Positions 44,002 to 55,197 of a stretch of 64,000 nucleotides of DNA are shown here, piece after piece. Below the pieces are notes generated by a model. It saw only the letters and a program-made list of their open reading frames with translations, did not search any database and was not told the DNA's origin. The position numbers and the translations under genes are program-made. The stretch is from Hormiphora californensis (lineage: Eukaryota > Ctenophora > Tentaculata > Cydippida > Pleurobrachiidae), in NCBI GenBank assembly GCA_020137815.1, contig CM035361.1:1376024-1440023 (forward strand), in the 5' to 3' direction. Every line of letters begins with the position of its first letter. Position 1 is the stretch's first letter.

Positions 44002-45042
44002 TTAGAAAATACTCGTTGTTACAAGTTTATTAATCACAACAATTTCCTGTTCAACCCCTCGAATCCTGTTAGTAAGAGTTTTACAAGTTCTACAACTGTC
44101 TCTCACCCACTTGATAACACTTCTTCTAAAACTCCTCAAGGATATGAAATATATAACAGGGTTAAAGGTGAATCCAAGGTAAAGTAGTGCTGCACAAAAC
44201 CGGTAATAGTACAACGCCGCCCATTTCTTGGTATAGATCTTTGATTTAATGACGTAGTAGCTAGTAAATGGTAGATAGGACAAGATGTAGGAGAGTGAGA
44301 TGAAGATAAGGGCTGCTACACCGTGCCTCCGGACCAGAAGGGTGTTCTTCCTGCACAGATATACCAGGAGGAACACCACCGCACCGGTCCCTACCATCAA
44401 AGGAATGACACCGAAAAAGGAAGTAGCGATCATGGGAAGTAGAGTGTCTTTTGTAGCATCCGTGTAGTATCTCTCGCAGCGATAGTAGCTGATTCTAAAC
44501 TCTGATTTTCTATGTAGAGCTAGATCAATGATTGCGTGAACTAGTGGCAGGATCCATATTATCAGTACAATTCGAATACCTGTTCTTCTGGTTCTGGTTC
44601 TCGCTTTGAAGGGAGCTAAAAGTGCGGTTATTTTGGAGATATTCAGCGCACAAATCGATAAAATCTCGTTTGAGCCAAGGTACAGTGTCAACAAACTCAC
44701 AAAATTGCACCAATCATCACCAAAGATCCAAGAATTGGCGACAATTGACGTCCAATTTGAAATTATCGGCACTAGTAACAGCAAATCTAAAATGGCAATA
44801 TTTCTGATCAGAGTTACGGATACAAAGTCCAGCTTGACAGACTGGGTTGAGAGAAGGAATATATTCCCAGTCAGGGAGATACAGCACATAATGGCAATCC
44901 AAGATGCCAGGATAGCTCGTTCTGGAAGGGATGCAGGGATGTGTTGGAATGGAGCCAGGGTTGCCTGTAGGTCCATTGTGGTGTTCATTGTTGAGAGCCC
45001 TGTTTGGGGAGAGATAGTGTGAGTATAAGAATCTAAAAACAT
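44002..45042 (-). CDS. Class A (rhodopsin-like) G protein-coupled receptor, single exon
   Basis: 346 aa from ATG at 45042, or 328 aa from the in-frame ATG at 44988 (MNTTMDL). Seven hydrophobic segments are visible. TM1 has the conserved Gly-Asn (SLTGNIFLL), TM2 has Asp (IAILDLLLL), TM3 starts after a Cys (WCNFVSLLTLYLG), extracellular loop 2 supplies the partner Cys (YYRCERYYT), TM6 has SYILSYLPF and TM7 ends in NPVIY, the canonical NPxxY. The usual DRY at the end of TM3 is replaced by Ile-Ser-Lys (ALNISKI), and TM6 lacks the CWxP motif. N-glycosylation sites sit at the N-terminus. It acts at the plasma membrane; the ligand is unknown. The intronless form is common in lineage-specific invertebrate receptor expansions. 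The second ATG is a reasonable alternative start. Confidence 0.88.
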   Translation of the reverse strand: MFLDSYTHTISPQTGLSTMNTTMDLQATLAPFQHIPASLPERAILASWIAIMCCISLTGNIFLLSTQSVKLDFVSVTLIRNIAILDLLLLVPIISNWTSIVANSWIFGDDWCNFVSLLTLYLGSNEILSICALNISKITALLAPFKARTRTRRTGIRIVLIIWILPLVHAIIDLALHRKSEFRISYYRCERYYTDATKDTLLPMIATSFFGVIPLMVGTGAVVFLLVYLCRKNTLLVRRHGVAALIFISLSYILSYLPFTSYYVIKSKIYTKKWAALYYYRFCAALLYLGFTFNPVIYFISLRSFRRSVIKWVRDSCRTCKTLTNRIRGVEQEIVVINKLVTTSIF

Positions 45043-45500
45043 TGAGCAAACAGCTGGAAAACAGCTGGACTTGAAACTGAGGTTCAATTGTGAACTCGTG
45101 TCCAAAACAACGGGCGATTTGAATAACTTCTTGAGCACTATACTTCTATTTAGATACCTCGAGCCCCTGCAATATTAGCATATATATCCAGCTATATCGG
45201 GTTCATGACAATTAGCATATATGCACTTCACACTTCAATGCCATATTGATACTTTGCTGGTACTAGGTCAAGCAACAACTTCACTACCATGAACACTATA
45301 ATAACAGGGTATATAAGTCACGAATCGCCGAATATTATATGACACACGTCACATAACACATATCTATTCCACGTCACAACACATGCGTTTTATGGAGCAA
45401 TTATGGCAATGACACCGCATCATGACTGATCGCTGTCAGTTTATATCGGACTGAGAGTGATGATAATTGATGTGGAACAATTAGCATATACTGAACTTTT
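45043..45500. other. Intergenic DNA upstream of the GPCR
   Basis: AT-rich, with no exon. It contains the presumptive GPCR promoter; GTCACATAACAC and similar short repeats are visible, but no defined element. Confidence 0.35.
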
Positions 45501-45503
45501 ATA

Positions 45504-46158
45504 GGGGGACCACATACAGCACCGGTGCGAACTCCAGAACGTCGCACCACATACTGTCGGTGGAAACTTCAGTACAGTGAGTGTATGTGGTGCCTCTTAC
45601 TGAACAATCAATAAAAAACCTTCAAAACAAGCTAAAAACACGTAATTTTTTGTGAAATATCTTCCTCTCACTAATACCGAACTCTCTCTACCTCCTTTTC
45701 TCTCTCTTGTTATGTTTATCTCCACTTATCTCTCTCTTATCTTTCCCGATTGCAGCACATATTTTCTCGATATGTCGGATAATCTCGCCCTTGTTCTAGG
45801 TGTGGCCCTTTCTGTCGTAGTGAGAGTGCGTGCGCCTCTTATTGGTTGATGTGGTGTGGGTGTGTGTGTGTATTGTGAGATGCAGGTCTGTCATTGGCTA
45901 GTGCGCGCACGTGACCCCCACGTGACCTTTCAGTTCAGTACGAAGAGCACATACAGCACCGTACTGATCTTTTCTGAGCTAAGCTCACGTGAGATTGTGT
46001 ACTGATAGTCCCACCGATATTTATCAGTAAGAGGCACCACATACGGCAGTGCGTACTGGAGTTTGCACCGAAAGTGTTGTATGTGCTAGTAAGAACTGAA
46101 GTTAGAGGCACCACATACGGCGGTGCGAATTTCAGTACAGTGCTGTATGTGGTCCCCC
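45504..46158. mobile_element. MITE with GGGGGACCACATACAGCAC ends
   Basis: The left end GGGGGACCACATACAGCACC and right end GTGCTGTATGTGGTCCCCC are inverted, each bordered by ATA, which may be a 3-bp target duplication. Internal sub-terminal repeats of GCACCACATAC recur in both orientations. The centre carries CACGTGACCCCCACGTGACC and a GTGTGTGTG run. A diverged relative lies at about 56640-56940. There is no transposase frame. Confidence 0.8.
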
Positions 46159-46947
46159 ATAGAGAGATACAGAGATTTTATACTGATTCTAGAAAATTCG
46201 AATCGAACGAATAGTTTCCCAAAATATCATTGTGTTTACGGCAATCGAATTTTAAAACAAGTAGGTACAACTAAAACACTTCCAAAGAAGAGACAAATTT
46301 GTCTTATGCTTGTACACTTACAACGCACATATAACAATATGAGCATAAACGTATGAGACAACAAGAATATGATGTTGCAATCAAGAAAATGACTTTGGAG
46401 GGATGGGGGTTAAGAGATTGATTGTCTAGTCAAGAATACCATTCTCTCAGAGGTTCAAAATCGAAGTAGTGTCGGGTACAAACAAGACAAAAGATTGAGG
46501 GAAATGCATATTATGCTGTGTGTGAGAGAGCTTGTAGTTATCTATCCCATTCAGCCATAATAATATGTAATCTTGATGATCAGCAGTATAATGATTGCTA
46601 CATATTATGGGTGACAGCTCCTGTCACACTAATCAATCATCTGACTGCCGTCTGGGCGACTGCCAACTAGACAGAAACTAACTCTGGAAGTTGGACTGTG
46701 GTTTGAATGGTTGGGAATTAAAACTTGAATGATGAATGATGTATTTTTCATCATTATTCGTCATTTATTCTTTATTTATTATTACAATTTCTTTTCAATA
46801 TACTTTGACGACAACAATTTATATGGAAAGTTAACATCACAGATTTTTTCCATCAAAACTAAACAATTAAATTATTCTGTACACACGTGACACAAACCAG
46901 GCATTAATGATTGATAATAATAATAATTATATATGTTAAAAACTCTG
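46159..46947. other. 3' flank of the SLC18B1-like gene
   Basis: No exon seen. TTTATTCTTTATTTATT at about 46763-46780 reads as clustered AATAAA on the minus strand, about 170 bp after the transporter stop, a good candidate polyadenylation region. Confidence 0.55.
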
Positions 46948-49900
46948 CTATTCCACATCCAAGTTCTCAATGGATTGATAGTGTACTTTTTTCCTTTTTG
47001 AAGAATGCACCATTATTAACAGGACTGCCACCGTTATCACGATACACCCAAAGAACATGGTGGATATGAAGAATCCTGTGTAGTAGGTGGCCGCACCTCC
47101 AACTACACTTCCTGCCCTGATGGGGGTATAGGGGGTTAGACATGTATTGGGGGAAAACAGTCGTGCCTGAACCTCAGGTTCATGCTACGGCTATTTTTCA
47201 CTGATACCTAAGATCTCGAGTTTCAGTGACGACTATTCCCTGAGATTTAAGGGAATATCCGCCATTGAAACCTGAATGTTTTCCCCCATTGGGGATAGGG
47301 AGAGGGTGGGGTGAACTGTATTGAAACTGTATATCTAAAAGTCATAGCTGTTAGATTTCTCATAGGTTCTAAAAGGCCCCTTTCTGTTCATGAACTAATC
47401 GCACTGATTAGAATCATCATTAGATCTGATCACAAGGTTATCTCGAATAGAAGATTGTATGAATCAATTCATTCGTAGCTATATATGTATTATCTTTCAG
47501 ACCATTGGTCCGATTCTACAGAATATCCCATCGCGTATTAGGGTGTTGGATTTTAAAATCAATTTTTTGTACCTCATCTTACTAGATGGAATTTTTAACG
47601 CTGATTCCGAATCTGTCAAAATTTTTGATCTACGAGTATGTCTTCAGGTGTAACCGTGCTCCTAAATGAACTTGACTGTGCGCTGCGTTCCACTGCTGAC
47701 ACTATGATAGACTATCACGTGATCATGTCACGTGCTCTCCCCCCCAACCCAATTAGTTGCGCTCGCGATCTTACACACGACTCACGAGCACGTCACTTGA
47801 GACCTGTGGAAACATCTCTCTCCAGCAGACTATAGGTGAGAGATGTTTTTCACTTTCTATCCGAAATTCCGAGATTAAGGAACGTATTAATTTGAAGGGA
47901 ATATGAGAATATGAAATGCCAAGAATTTTAGAACACAAAACAGACGCATCATGAAACTTCATAGAAGCTAAATAGTATGTTTCCGGCTGAACATTTGTGG
48001 ATATATATCTCAGATATAAAATACAATGGTCATGTGTAGAATAAAATTACTTGAACATTGGTCTGATCGAACAAGTCTGAGTCGGGTGCTCGTAGGTGTG
48101 ACTGGTGAACTGGGTAGTTCAGGCTCTGAATTCGGTGGTTGAACTATTTTCCTCAATAAAATTCAACTCAAATCTGTTTCTAGTTCTCATTTCCATCACA
48201 CATGACCTCCCAGTTACCACTGAACTGTCTCTCGGGCCTGGCCTGGTCTCATTACTAAATTACAGCTACATTTTTGTCCAATATTAGCTCTTCCCCTCAC
48301 TAAAATGCAACTTAAATCCGCCTCAAATACCAATATTCGACAACACATGATCTCTCAGTCATCAGCGAGCAGTCTCCCCGGCAACGCACAGTCCAATAGT
48401 TAGTTTAGGGCAGCAATTTTGGCCAAAATCGACCAAAACTGTGGAATTTCGCGTTTAGTTAAATTTGGCAAACTTTGTACTTTGCCATTGCGTGTTTGAT
48501 AAAGGAGCACTAACAATACAAGTCACAGAGCAGAATTCTATTCATTACTCGTTCGTTACGTTGCATTTCGTTTCACTTTTGCTTGTCTCAGACACCAAAA
48601 AGGGCTATTTTCCTCAATAAAATTCAACTCAAATCTGTTTCTAGTTCTCATTTCCATCACAACAACTAATCTATTTCACGTTACCTATTTTCAAGACCAA
48701 GACCCTCTCAAAGGCAAAATGTTACCTACCCGACCAAGACCCTCTCAAAGGCAAAACGTTACCTAACGGACCAAGATCCTCTCAAATGTTCCAGAAACCA
48801 TGAGTCTCTTTCTCTCCCAGGGGAGAGAAAGGGACTCAGCGCCATAGTTATCACATACCCGGGTTGGTATGGAGGTTTGCTGAGCGTATCCCATGGTTTA
48901 GTGACAAACAAACAAACAAACAAACAAACAGATACGAGTTGGGAAAAGGTAGTCTCTTTCTCAAAACACGTGATTTGTCATGTGTGTTAAGACAATCCCG
49001 GCTCAAAGTGGTCGGGATCGGATTGGGAATATCCTACTCGATCTACTGATTGAGATTTACTAACTAGGTACTTCCTCTTTCAGATCTCTTCCTGTTGCTC
49101 GGACCACACTTTAAGTCCAGGTCTTGTTTCAGGAAACACCGCTAAATTAGTAGCCTGCTCTTGCATTTGGATCAATGGAACCAGTGTCTGTATATCTTTT
49201 CAGAATTCCAATATAATATTTCCAATCTCTCTCCCTCTCTCAGGGTTTAACCATTCCATTTCTCACTGGGTGACGGGCTCGTGTGTAAGATCGCGAGCGC
49301 AACTAATTGGGTTGGGGGAGAGAGAGCACGTGACATGATCACGTGATAGTCTATCATAGTGTCAGCAGTGGAACGCAGCGCACAGTCAAGTTCATTTAGG
49401 AGCACGGTTACACCTGAAGACATACTCGTAGATCAAAAATTTTGACAGATTCGGAATCAGCGTTAAAAATTCCATCTAGTAAGATGAGGTACAAAAAATT
49501 GATTTTAAAATCCAACACCCTATCGCGTATATCTTTATCGAGATAATTACAATTTATAAATCGATATGATAATTGTAGAATCTTTCTTACCACAATCCCC
49601 CATAAAAAGCAAAGTTCTGAAGAGCAGCAAGAATTCCACAGAATTGATCGTCTCGATTGTAACCCAATGCAATCGCTTCATCGACCATTGCCGGTAACGT
49701 CGCACTGTAGATGATAACGGTGATTATTATGAAGGAGCACTTGAAATTGTTATGAAGGAGCACTAATCTTTGCGAAAGGACAATATCTACTGATATCGCT
49801 GGAGCTGGTGAGGTTTTCTAATCATATGATTATAAAACCTCATATATTCGGTTCTTATAATTGTGATGATGAAATATATGATTCATCTGTATGGGATATG

Positions 49901-51765
49901 GGATACACAATATAAGGGAGATCATTACGAACCTGAAAACGGGAGCCTGACCCACTCCTATCAGAACTAGTGATATACACACTCTCAGCCCGATATAACT
50001 GAAACGATAAAACGAGTAAGAAAATGATTCAAGAAATTGAGATATTTATATCCTCTCAAAAGATTTTGAGTTTTACAGATACTTAGTACCAGGAACCAAC
50101 CGAAACAAGTAAACAACCAATCAGAACTCGTTATTTAGGTCACGTGACTGGTTATCAGCCAATCAGGGACCAGTATTTCCTGATTCGGTCGGGTCCTGCT
50201 TAGTAGGTATCTGTAAAACTCAAAATCTTGTACTTACTGCAATGGGATGGGTCCACTGTTCTGCATACCCACAAAGACGTAACCCAGACCTGCTGTAATG
50301 CTTCCCATTGCTAGTACAACACTTGGATTCCATCCCCATGTATCAACTGGGAGGAGAGGAGGATTATATTGGGACAAAATTCAAGGCTTGAGTTTCAAGG
50401 ATGTTATGAAAATGATTCGATGATTTTGATTCAAGGATAATCTATGTAAACTTACTCAGGGTGCCAACTGGTGGGGTCCCCAGTGTAAATGCAATGTCTC
50501 TGATGAGATAAAATACCCCAATCTCTGCCGTGTTATTGAACCCTGAAAGTAATAATATTGGAAAACAATTTTTGGCCGATCTCACGTTTAGGGTTCTCTC
50601 AGATTGAACTCAGAGGGGAGATTGATAAAAAAAATAAACAAGTTGTTACCTTGGATATTAAGATAAGGTGAGAGAGTGGGATCCAGAAATGAGGTACAGG
50701 CACATCCAAATGTTGTGGTAACCACAATCAACTGAAATTGTATTATTATTTGATTGACTGGAAAACCTTCATTAAAATAAATTTTACAGCTGACAGCATA
50801 TATTTGATCATGTAAACTTACAAGGAATCGAGGGTTGGTGAGGAGGTACCAGGATTTAGTGAACACTTCTGAGGGAGATACTGGCTCTGAACTACTCTTC
50901 GACCAGGACTCTGACCTTCTCAGAACCATCGATACCTGAGATGATAAAATGAAAATCTTCCACACTCTTCCACATTAGATAAGCCTCGACATGGATAAAC
51001 TTCCCACTAAAATTTTGACAAACCCGTTTTTCCTTATTCAAAAAGGTTACGAGAATTTTGACCAAATATTGATATTCCTCTACCGAGAAGCAGAGATAAC
51101 TGTAACAAGTTCCCCTACCGAGAAGCTAGATGTGAAACAGAGGATGGCAGAGATAACAAAGGGGATGGTGAAGTTGCTCCATTCGTATACCAAACCTCCC
51201 AGTGGTGGGCCAATCATAAAGGAGATGCCAACACAGCTGTTTAGATAACTGTTTACCTGGAAATAATGGAATGAAAAAAATGGAAGGAAAATAGGAGTGA
51301 AATGGTATGAAAGAGAAACTAATTTTCCTGTTTCCTGTTTCGGTTGAGTATATTCTGCAACTCTGAATTAAACTCATGTTCACCCTGGCAATTTAAATAA
51401 CCCGGTTTCAGTATGTTCTATCCTATTTACCCTGGCAAGGTCTCGTGTAAAGCGAGCTGAGACGATTGCAAAAACAGCCGTATCACTTGCTGCACAACCG
51501 ATTCCCTGAAGCGCCCGTAACACAAAACTTCCCTGAAAATAGTACGAACTGATTAGTACAAGTGATATGACATCACATATTGTCTTCTTGACATTATTTA
51601 TGACATTATTCAAGACTTGTCACTTTCTCATTCACGACATTATTCAAGACTTGCCACTTTTTCTAGTTATATTATTCTTACCACTCCATAGATATAAACA
51701 TTGTCCACTTGATCGATCCCCCCGAAGATAAGGGAACACCCTCCAACAAGAACCAATCCAATCTG

Positions 51766-51818
<53 letters not shown>

Positions 51819-52952
51819 AAAGAGAGAGAGATACTATGATAGTAGGTGGAAGAAAAGTTAACGAGAATAGTAGATGCTTATATGCAGATATGATTGGGTA
51901 TTTGTAACCCGGAGCTTTTTATAGACCGAAGAAAATAACTAGGCTATGATAGAAGCTTCACCCTAGAAGGAGTGAGAAGAAGGAGAAAAAGAGACCGATA
52001 AAGTTTCTAGAAGAAGATAGAGATAGAGAGAAGGTCGAACAAAATAGTTTATCCGTGCAGCTTGGGAAAAGTGCCCCCACCACCATGCAGGGAGCCGACA
52101 TATCTTATTAGATGAAAGTATTAATGAAGAGAGACGTTGTGGTTGCAATGAAATGAAGCACACATGCCACATGAAGTTCACACAATGAGGAAAAAACGCA
52201 GGTTTGTTCCCTACCCTCCCTCGTTTTAACTATCAGACGACTTGGAGAGACAGCAAAAATCCAAAACTATAAGTGTGTAAAAGTGTATAAACTTGTATGA
52301 AAGTACCTGTAGTAATGCCGGTTGCCCGATGCGTGTCATGAGCACCGCCATTAGGGGTGAAGCGAGCACTGTTGCAGCATAGTAGACACCCAGAATACCC
52401 CCAGTCATGTAGGCTTCAATTCCTGCAGAGGGATATTGAACTGGTAATAGTTGTTTAGTAACCCCTTTAACTCAACAAGGTAATAGCTGGGAATAATCAG
52501 ACAGATACTAAAGGTATAATCAAAAGATATGGGGCTAGAATTAGGTTTAGTTTTACTGAGATTTTTTATCAAAAAAGATCTTTTTCCTTTGCAGATCACC
52601 ACCCACAACTTACCCAAAATGAAACTCACCATGTTTTTCCGCACTGGATGGATAAAATGGGGCACACATGCTGGAAACTAGGTTCGTAGAGAACAAGGCG
52701 AGACACAACACCGCTACTGTTACTCTGAATAGGGACCTTGAGTATCAAGTTTAGTGCTTTGCTTTATTTTGATTATGAAATTTTTCATCATTGGCATGAA
52801 AGATATAAAGGCTTTGGCAGCTGAGTGGTATAGCTTCGAGCATGTACTAAATAAAGATCTAGAAAGATCTGGAAAGATCTGGATTTATACCTCGCTTTCC
52901 GTGGATCCATGTTTCTTGTTTCTGTGGTGCACGGTACAGCTTCTTCAACCAT
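46948..52952 (-). CDS. SLC18B1-like: MFS transporter, SLC18B1-like (vesicular amine/polyamine transporter family)
   Basis: Thirteen exons on the minus strand: 52891-52952, 52630-52724, 52307-52422, 51682-51762, 51431-51532, 51119-51256, 50822-50935, 50650-50731, 50456-50542, 50238-50346, 49933-49998, 49591-49704, 46948-47116. Every junction keeps phase, giving 444 aa. TM1 reads VLCLALFSTNLVSSMCAPFY followed by PSSAEKHG, the SLC18B1 signature region (FFPxEAExKG). Motif-A-like SPLMAVLMTRIG follows TM2. LRALQGIGCAASDTAVFAIV is TM4. ISFMIGPPLGGLVYEW matches the family GPPxGGxLY motif in TM5. TM12 is followed by a basic tail and YQSIENL, a possible YxxI sorting signal. Human SLC18B1 carries polyamines into vesicles; the substrate here is inferred only from family. 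Introns contain a GA microsatellite (51769-51810) and a 2.5 kb repeat-rich intron 12. Confidence 0.92.
47148..47290. mobile_element. MITE with TGGGGGAAAACAGTCGTG ends in SLC18B1-like intron 12
   Basis: The left end TTGGGGGAAAACAGTCGTGC and right end AATGTTTTCCCCCATTG form inverted termini. Internally CCTGAACCTCAGGTTCATG is palindromic. The same family lies at 30110-30215 in the receptor. Confidence 0.75.
47533..47797 (+). repeat. Left arm of a long inverted repeat in SLC18B1-like intron 12
   Basis: About 265 bp from CGCGTATTAGGGTGTTGG to GAGCACGTCAC, matching the reverse complement of 49264-49530 with few differences. It includes ACTATCACGTGATCATGTCA, with a CACGTG E-box. A shared 46-residue frame across both arms comes from the repeat and has no recognisable homology. 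Confidence 0.85.
48117..48930. repeat. Cluster of dispersed repeats shared with the receptor intron
   Basis: Fragments CTCAATAAAATTCAACTCAA (twice), GACCAAGACCCTCTCAAAGG (tandem, three times) and GGTTTGCTGAGCGTATCCCA match reverse complements in 28900-29990, ending in an (ACAA)n run at 48905-48930. Confidence 0.8.
49264..49530 (-). repeat. Right arm of the long inverted repeat in SLC18B1-like intron 12
   Basis: Reverse complement of 47533-47797. The 1.47 kb between the arms contains the repeats described at 48117-48930. Transcribed RNA from this intron could fold into a stem of about 260 bp. Confidence 0.85.
50067..50229. mobile_element. MITE carrying CCAAT boxes and CACGTGAC, in an SLC18B1-like intron
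   Basis: The outer inverted ends are TTTTGAGTTTTACAGATAC and GTATCTGTAAAACTCAAAA. The body has AACCAATCAGAACTCGTTAT, GTCACGTGACTGG and CAGCCAATCAGGGACC. The reverse complement of the body occurs at 61648-61768. Confidence 0.8.
51769..51810. repeat. (GA)n microsatellite in an SLC18B1-like intron
   Basis: About 42 bp of GA dinucleotides starting 7 nt upstream of the exon 4 acceptor on the sense strand. There it reads TC and serves as an extended polypyrimidine tract. Confidence 0.95.
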
Positions 52953-54458
52953 TGTGAAACACTATTACTTTCTAAAAAGGGACTATTTAGTATTATCAAA
53001 GTAGCGATGCTTCTCCTAGCTGTGCTACTTTTAAAAATGGATAAGGCATATGTTATGTCAACTTAATGGATTATGTCAACTCTTTCAAAAGGAATTATTA
53101 AGTAATGCTATCACACCAGCACAGCTAGAAGACCAAGGATCAAGGGGATAAGAATGACGTATTTCTCACATCCTATTCAGCAGGTGTGCAATATAGCTCG
53201 GGACCAGATTGTTTAGATCAAAATTAGAAAATCAACTGTCAAAAGACATATGATCCACTGCAGATCGCAAGAAAAGGTTTTAAATAGGGCAAACATTTCG
53301 TAACTATTTATCCAAATCCCCGCCTCTCCCAAGAACTCGACGTTGTAATAAAGTTACCGGGTTCAAAATTGATCAAATATGTTGCATTGTCTAGTCAACC
53401 AACCACTCTACCAGCAAGTTATGGAGTTTATGGGGGCGACAAGAATTTGAAGAATTTTATGAAATGCACTTTAGCAGAATAAATATATCAAGGGAAAGGT
53501 AAAACTAATCTACTTGTAATTTATGAGACCCACCGCAAACATCCCAGACACATATTAAACAGTGCAGCAAGAACAACTACTCTACTTTGTATGTCCTACC
53601 CATTAAAAACCACAAGAGGAGATATAGCCTCTCTCTAAAGTTTTGCAAATTCTCTGTACCATAATTCGATATCTTGGGGGGGGGGGCTGCAATTATAATA
53701 CACCAGGGGGAGTTATTGGCTTTGCGCTCCATGCACCCATTTGGTTGCAATGTACCTATGGAAGCCCCCCTCTAACTGGTCAGGATCGGATATGTCCCAG
53801 CTCTGATTTTATACGGGGTCAACTATTCGAATATACCCTCATATCACAGGCCCCCGTGGTATAGGTAGGGGGCCGTGGGAAGGGTATTGAGATCAATAAA
53901 GTTTGGTAAAAATCATAATTAGGGACCAACTTACAAATAACTTGTACTGATATCACATATATAAGTTGCTCTGTAACAATTAACAAACTATATATCATTC
54001 TACTGCCACCTATATAGAGTTATACTAGGGTATAATACCCAGATAGCTCGTATAACCCGGATGTATCAAATATAATTAGGCCCGGATAGTCTTCTGGAAT
54101 AATTTTCATACCCCCTCTTTTATTGCAGTTGAGTAAGGTTACTCAACAATTCTTTCACAGATCACAATCTCGTCAGTCTATCAAGTATCTCAAGTACTAA
54201 GTATTATCATATCCCCTCCCCTCCTGCTACTATATCATCACCAGTCAGTGGTTGAAAACCTGCACGTGAGGCTTATGTAGGCTCATGCGATTTGTGTTTG
54301 CCGGTTCATACTCTATCGAGAACAATTGATATATGTGGAATAAAATACTTATAGATATACTAAGGATAAGGTAAGAAATACTAAGAATACCTATAAGATT
54401 ATTTTACCAACTATCGTACAGTTTAAAATTACCATAACTATTGCAGTTTAAAATACAT
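52953..54458. other. Intergenic DNA upstream of the SLC18B1-like gene
   Basis: No exon could be supported. It contains an inverted pair AGCACAGCTAGAAG / TAGCTGTGCTACTTT near 53010-53130 and a poly-G run at 53675. A plus-strand frame at 53643-53864 has no distinguishing features. Confidence 0.4.
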
Positions 54459-54560
54459 TCTAAAAGTAACAATCTCGCGCGCGATTTTAACGGCGTGTTA
54501 ATATTTTGTCATCCAACGCGACCGTCAAAATCGTGCGTGAGATTGTTACTTTTAGAATGG
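54459..54560. repeat. Hairpin MITE (ATTCTAAAAGTAACAATCTCGC)
   Basis: The arms TTCTAAAAGTAACAATCTCG and its complement extend to about 40 nt with GCGCGATTTTAACGG / CCGTCAAAATCGTGC. The loop is rich in AT. Confidence 0.8.
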
Positions 54561-54784
54561 GGAGAGAAATTTTAACGGCCGCTGGTGTGTGCAGGTTTAA
54601 AATCAAAATTTTAATTTTAATTTTAACTTTGGTGTGTGGTGACCCTTACTATTTGAGGACGCGGCCCTAATTAAATTATGTAATCCACGTGTTCGCGCAG
54701 TGGGTGATTTCCAACTCACGCCACACAGAAAAAGGCAATAACAATTATATCCAGTATGTACTACTAGGTGACCACTATTATATT

Positions 54785-54912
54785 TAGTCAGACCCCGATT
54801 TACCGGGCCCCGATTTACCGGAACCCCGATTTACCGGGAGGATAAACTTCCTCCGATAGACAAAATCAACGGTATTTCCCTGAGTATCCCGGTAAATCGG
54901 GGTCCGACTATA
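54785..54912. mobile_element. Short pogo-like MITE, copy 3
   Basis: About 125 bp, TA-bordered, from GTCAGACCCCGATTTACCGG to CCCGGTAAATCGGGGTCCGA. It is an internally deleted relative of the element at 36245-37161. Confidence 0.8.
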
Positions 54913-55115
54913 CACAATAATTTCAGGGAGGGGGGAGTAGTTAAACAAACTACTGATGAGGTCGTTAAGTAAGGGTACTATATGCATAAGTATGTGTTTT
55001 AGGGGCACGTTATTAACCCCCCACTTGATCCTGTGTGGACTAGGGAGGTTGATGAAAACACACGGGGGGGGGGGCCAAAATGCGCGGCTTAACAAGCGCG
55101 TTCTTATTTATTAGC

Positions 55116-55197
55116 AAAAAATACGTATTAAATACGTATTTATAGCGTATTTACGCGCTATTTAAATACGTATTTGCGCAAAAAATACGTATTTAAT
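55116..55197. repeat. Cluster of ATACGTATT palindromes
   Basis: Four AATACGTATT palindromes plus TAGCGTATTTACGCGCTA within 82 bp can fold into nested hairpins. The flanks are G-rich (GGGGGGGCAAGGAGGGAGGG). Confidence 0.8.

Noticed and set aside
47459-49593. Shared 46-residue peptide frame in inverted copies
   Set aside because: It is a frame through the inverted-repeat arms; no start context, domain or partner exon.
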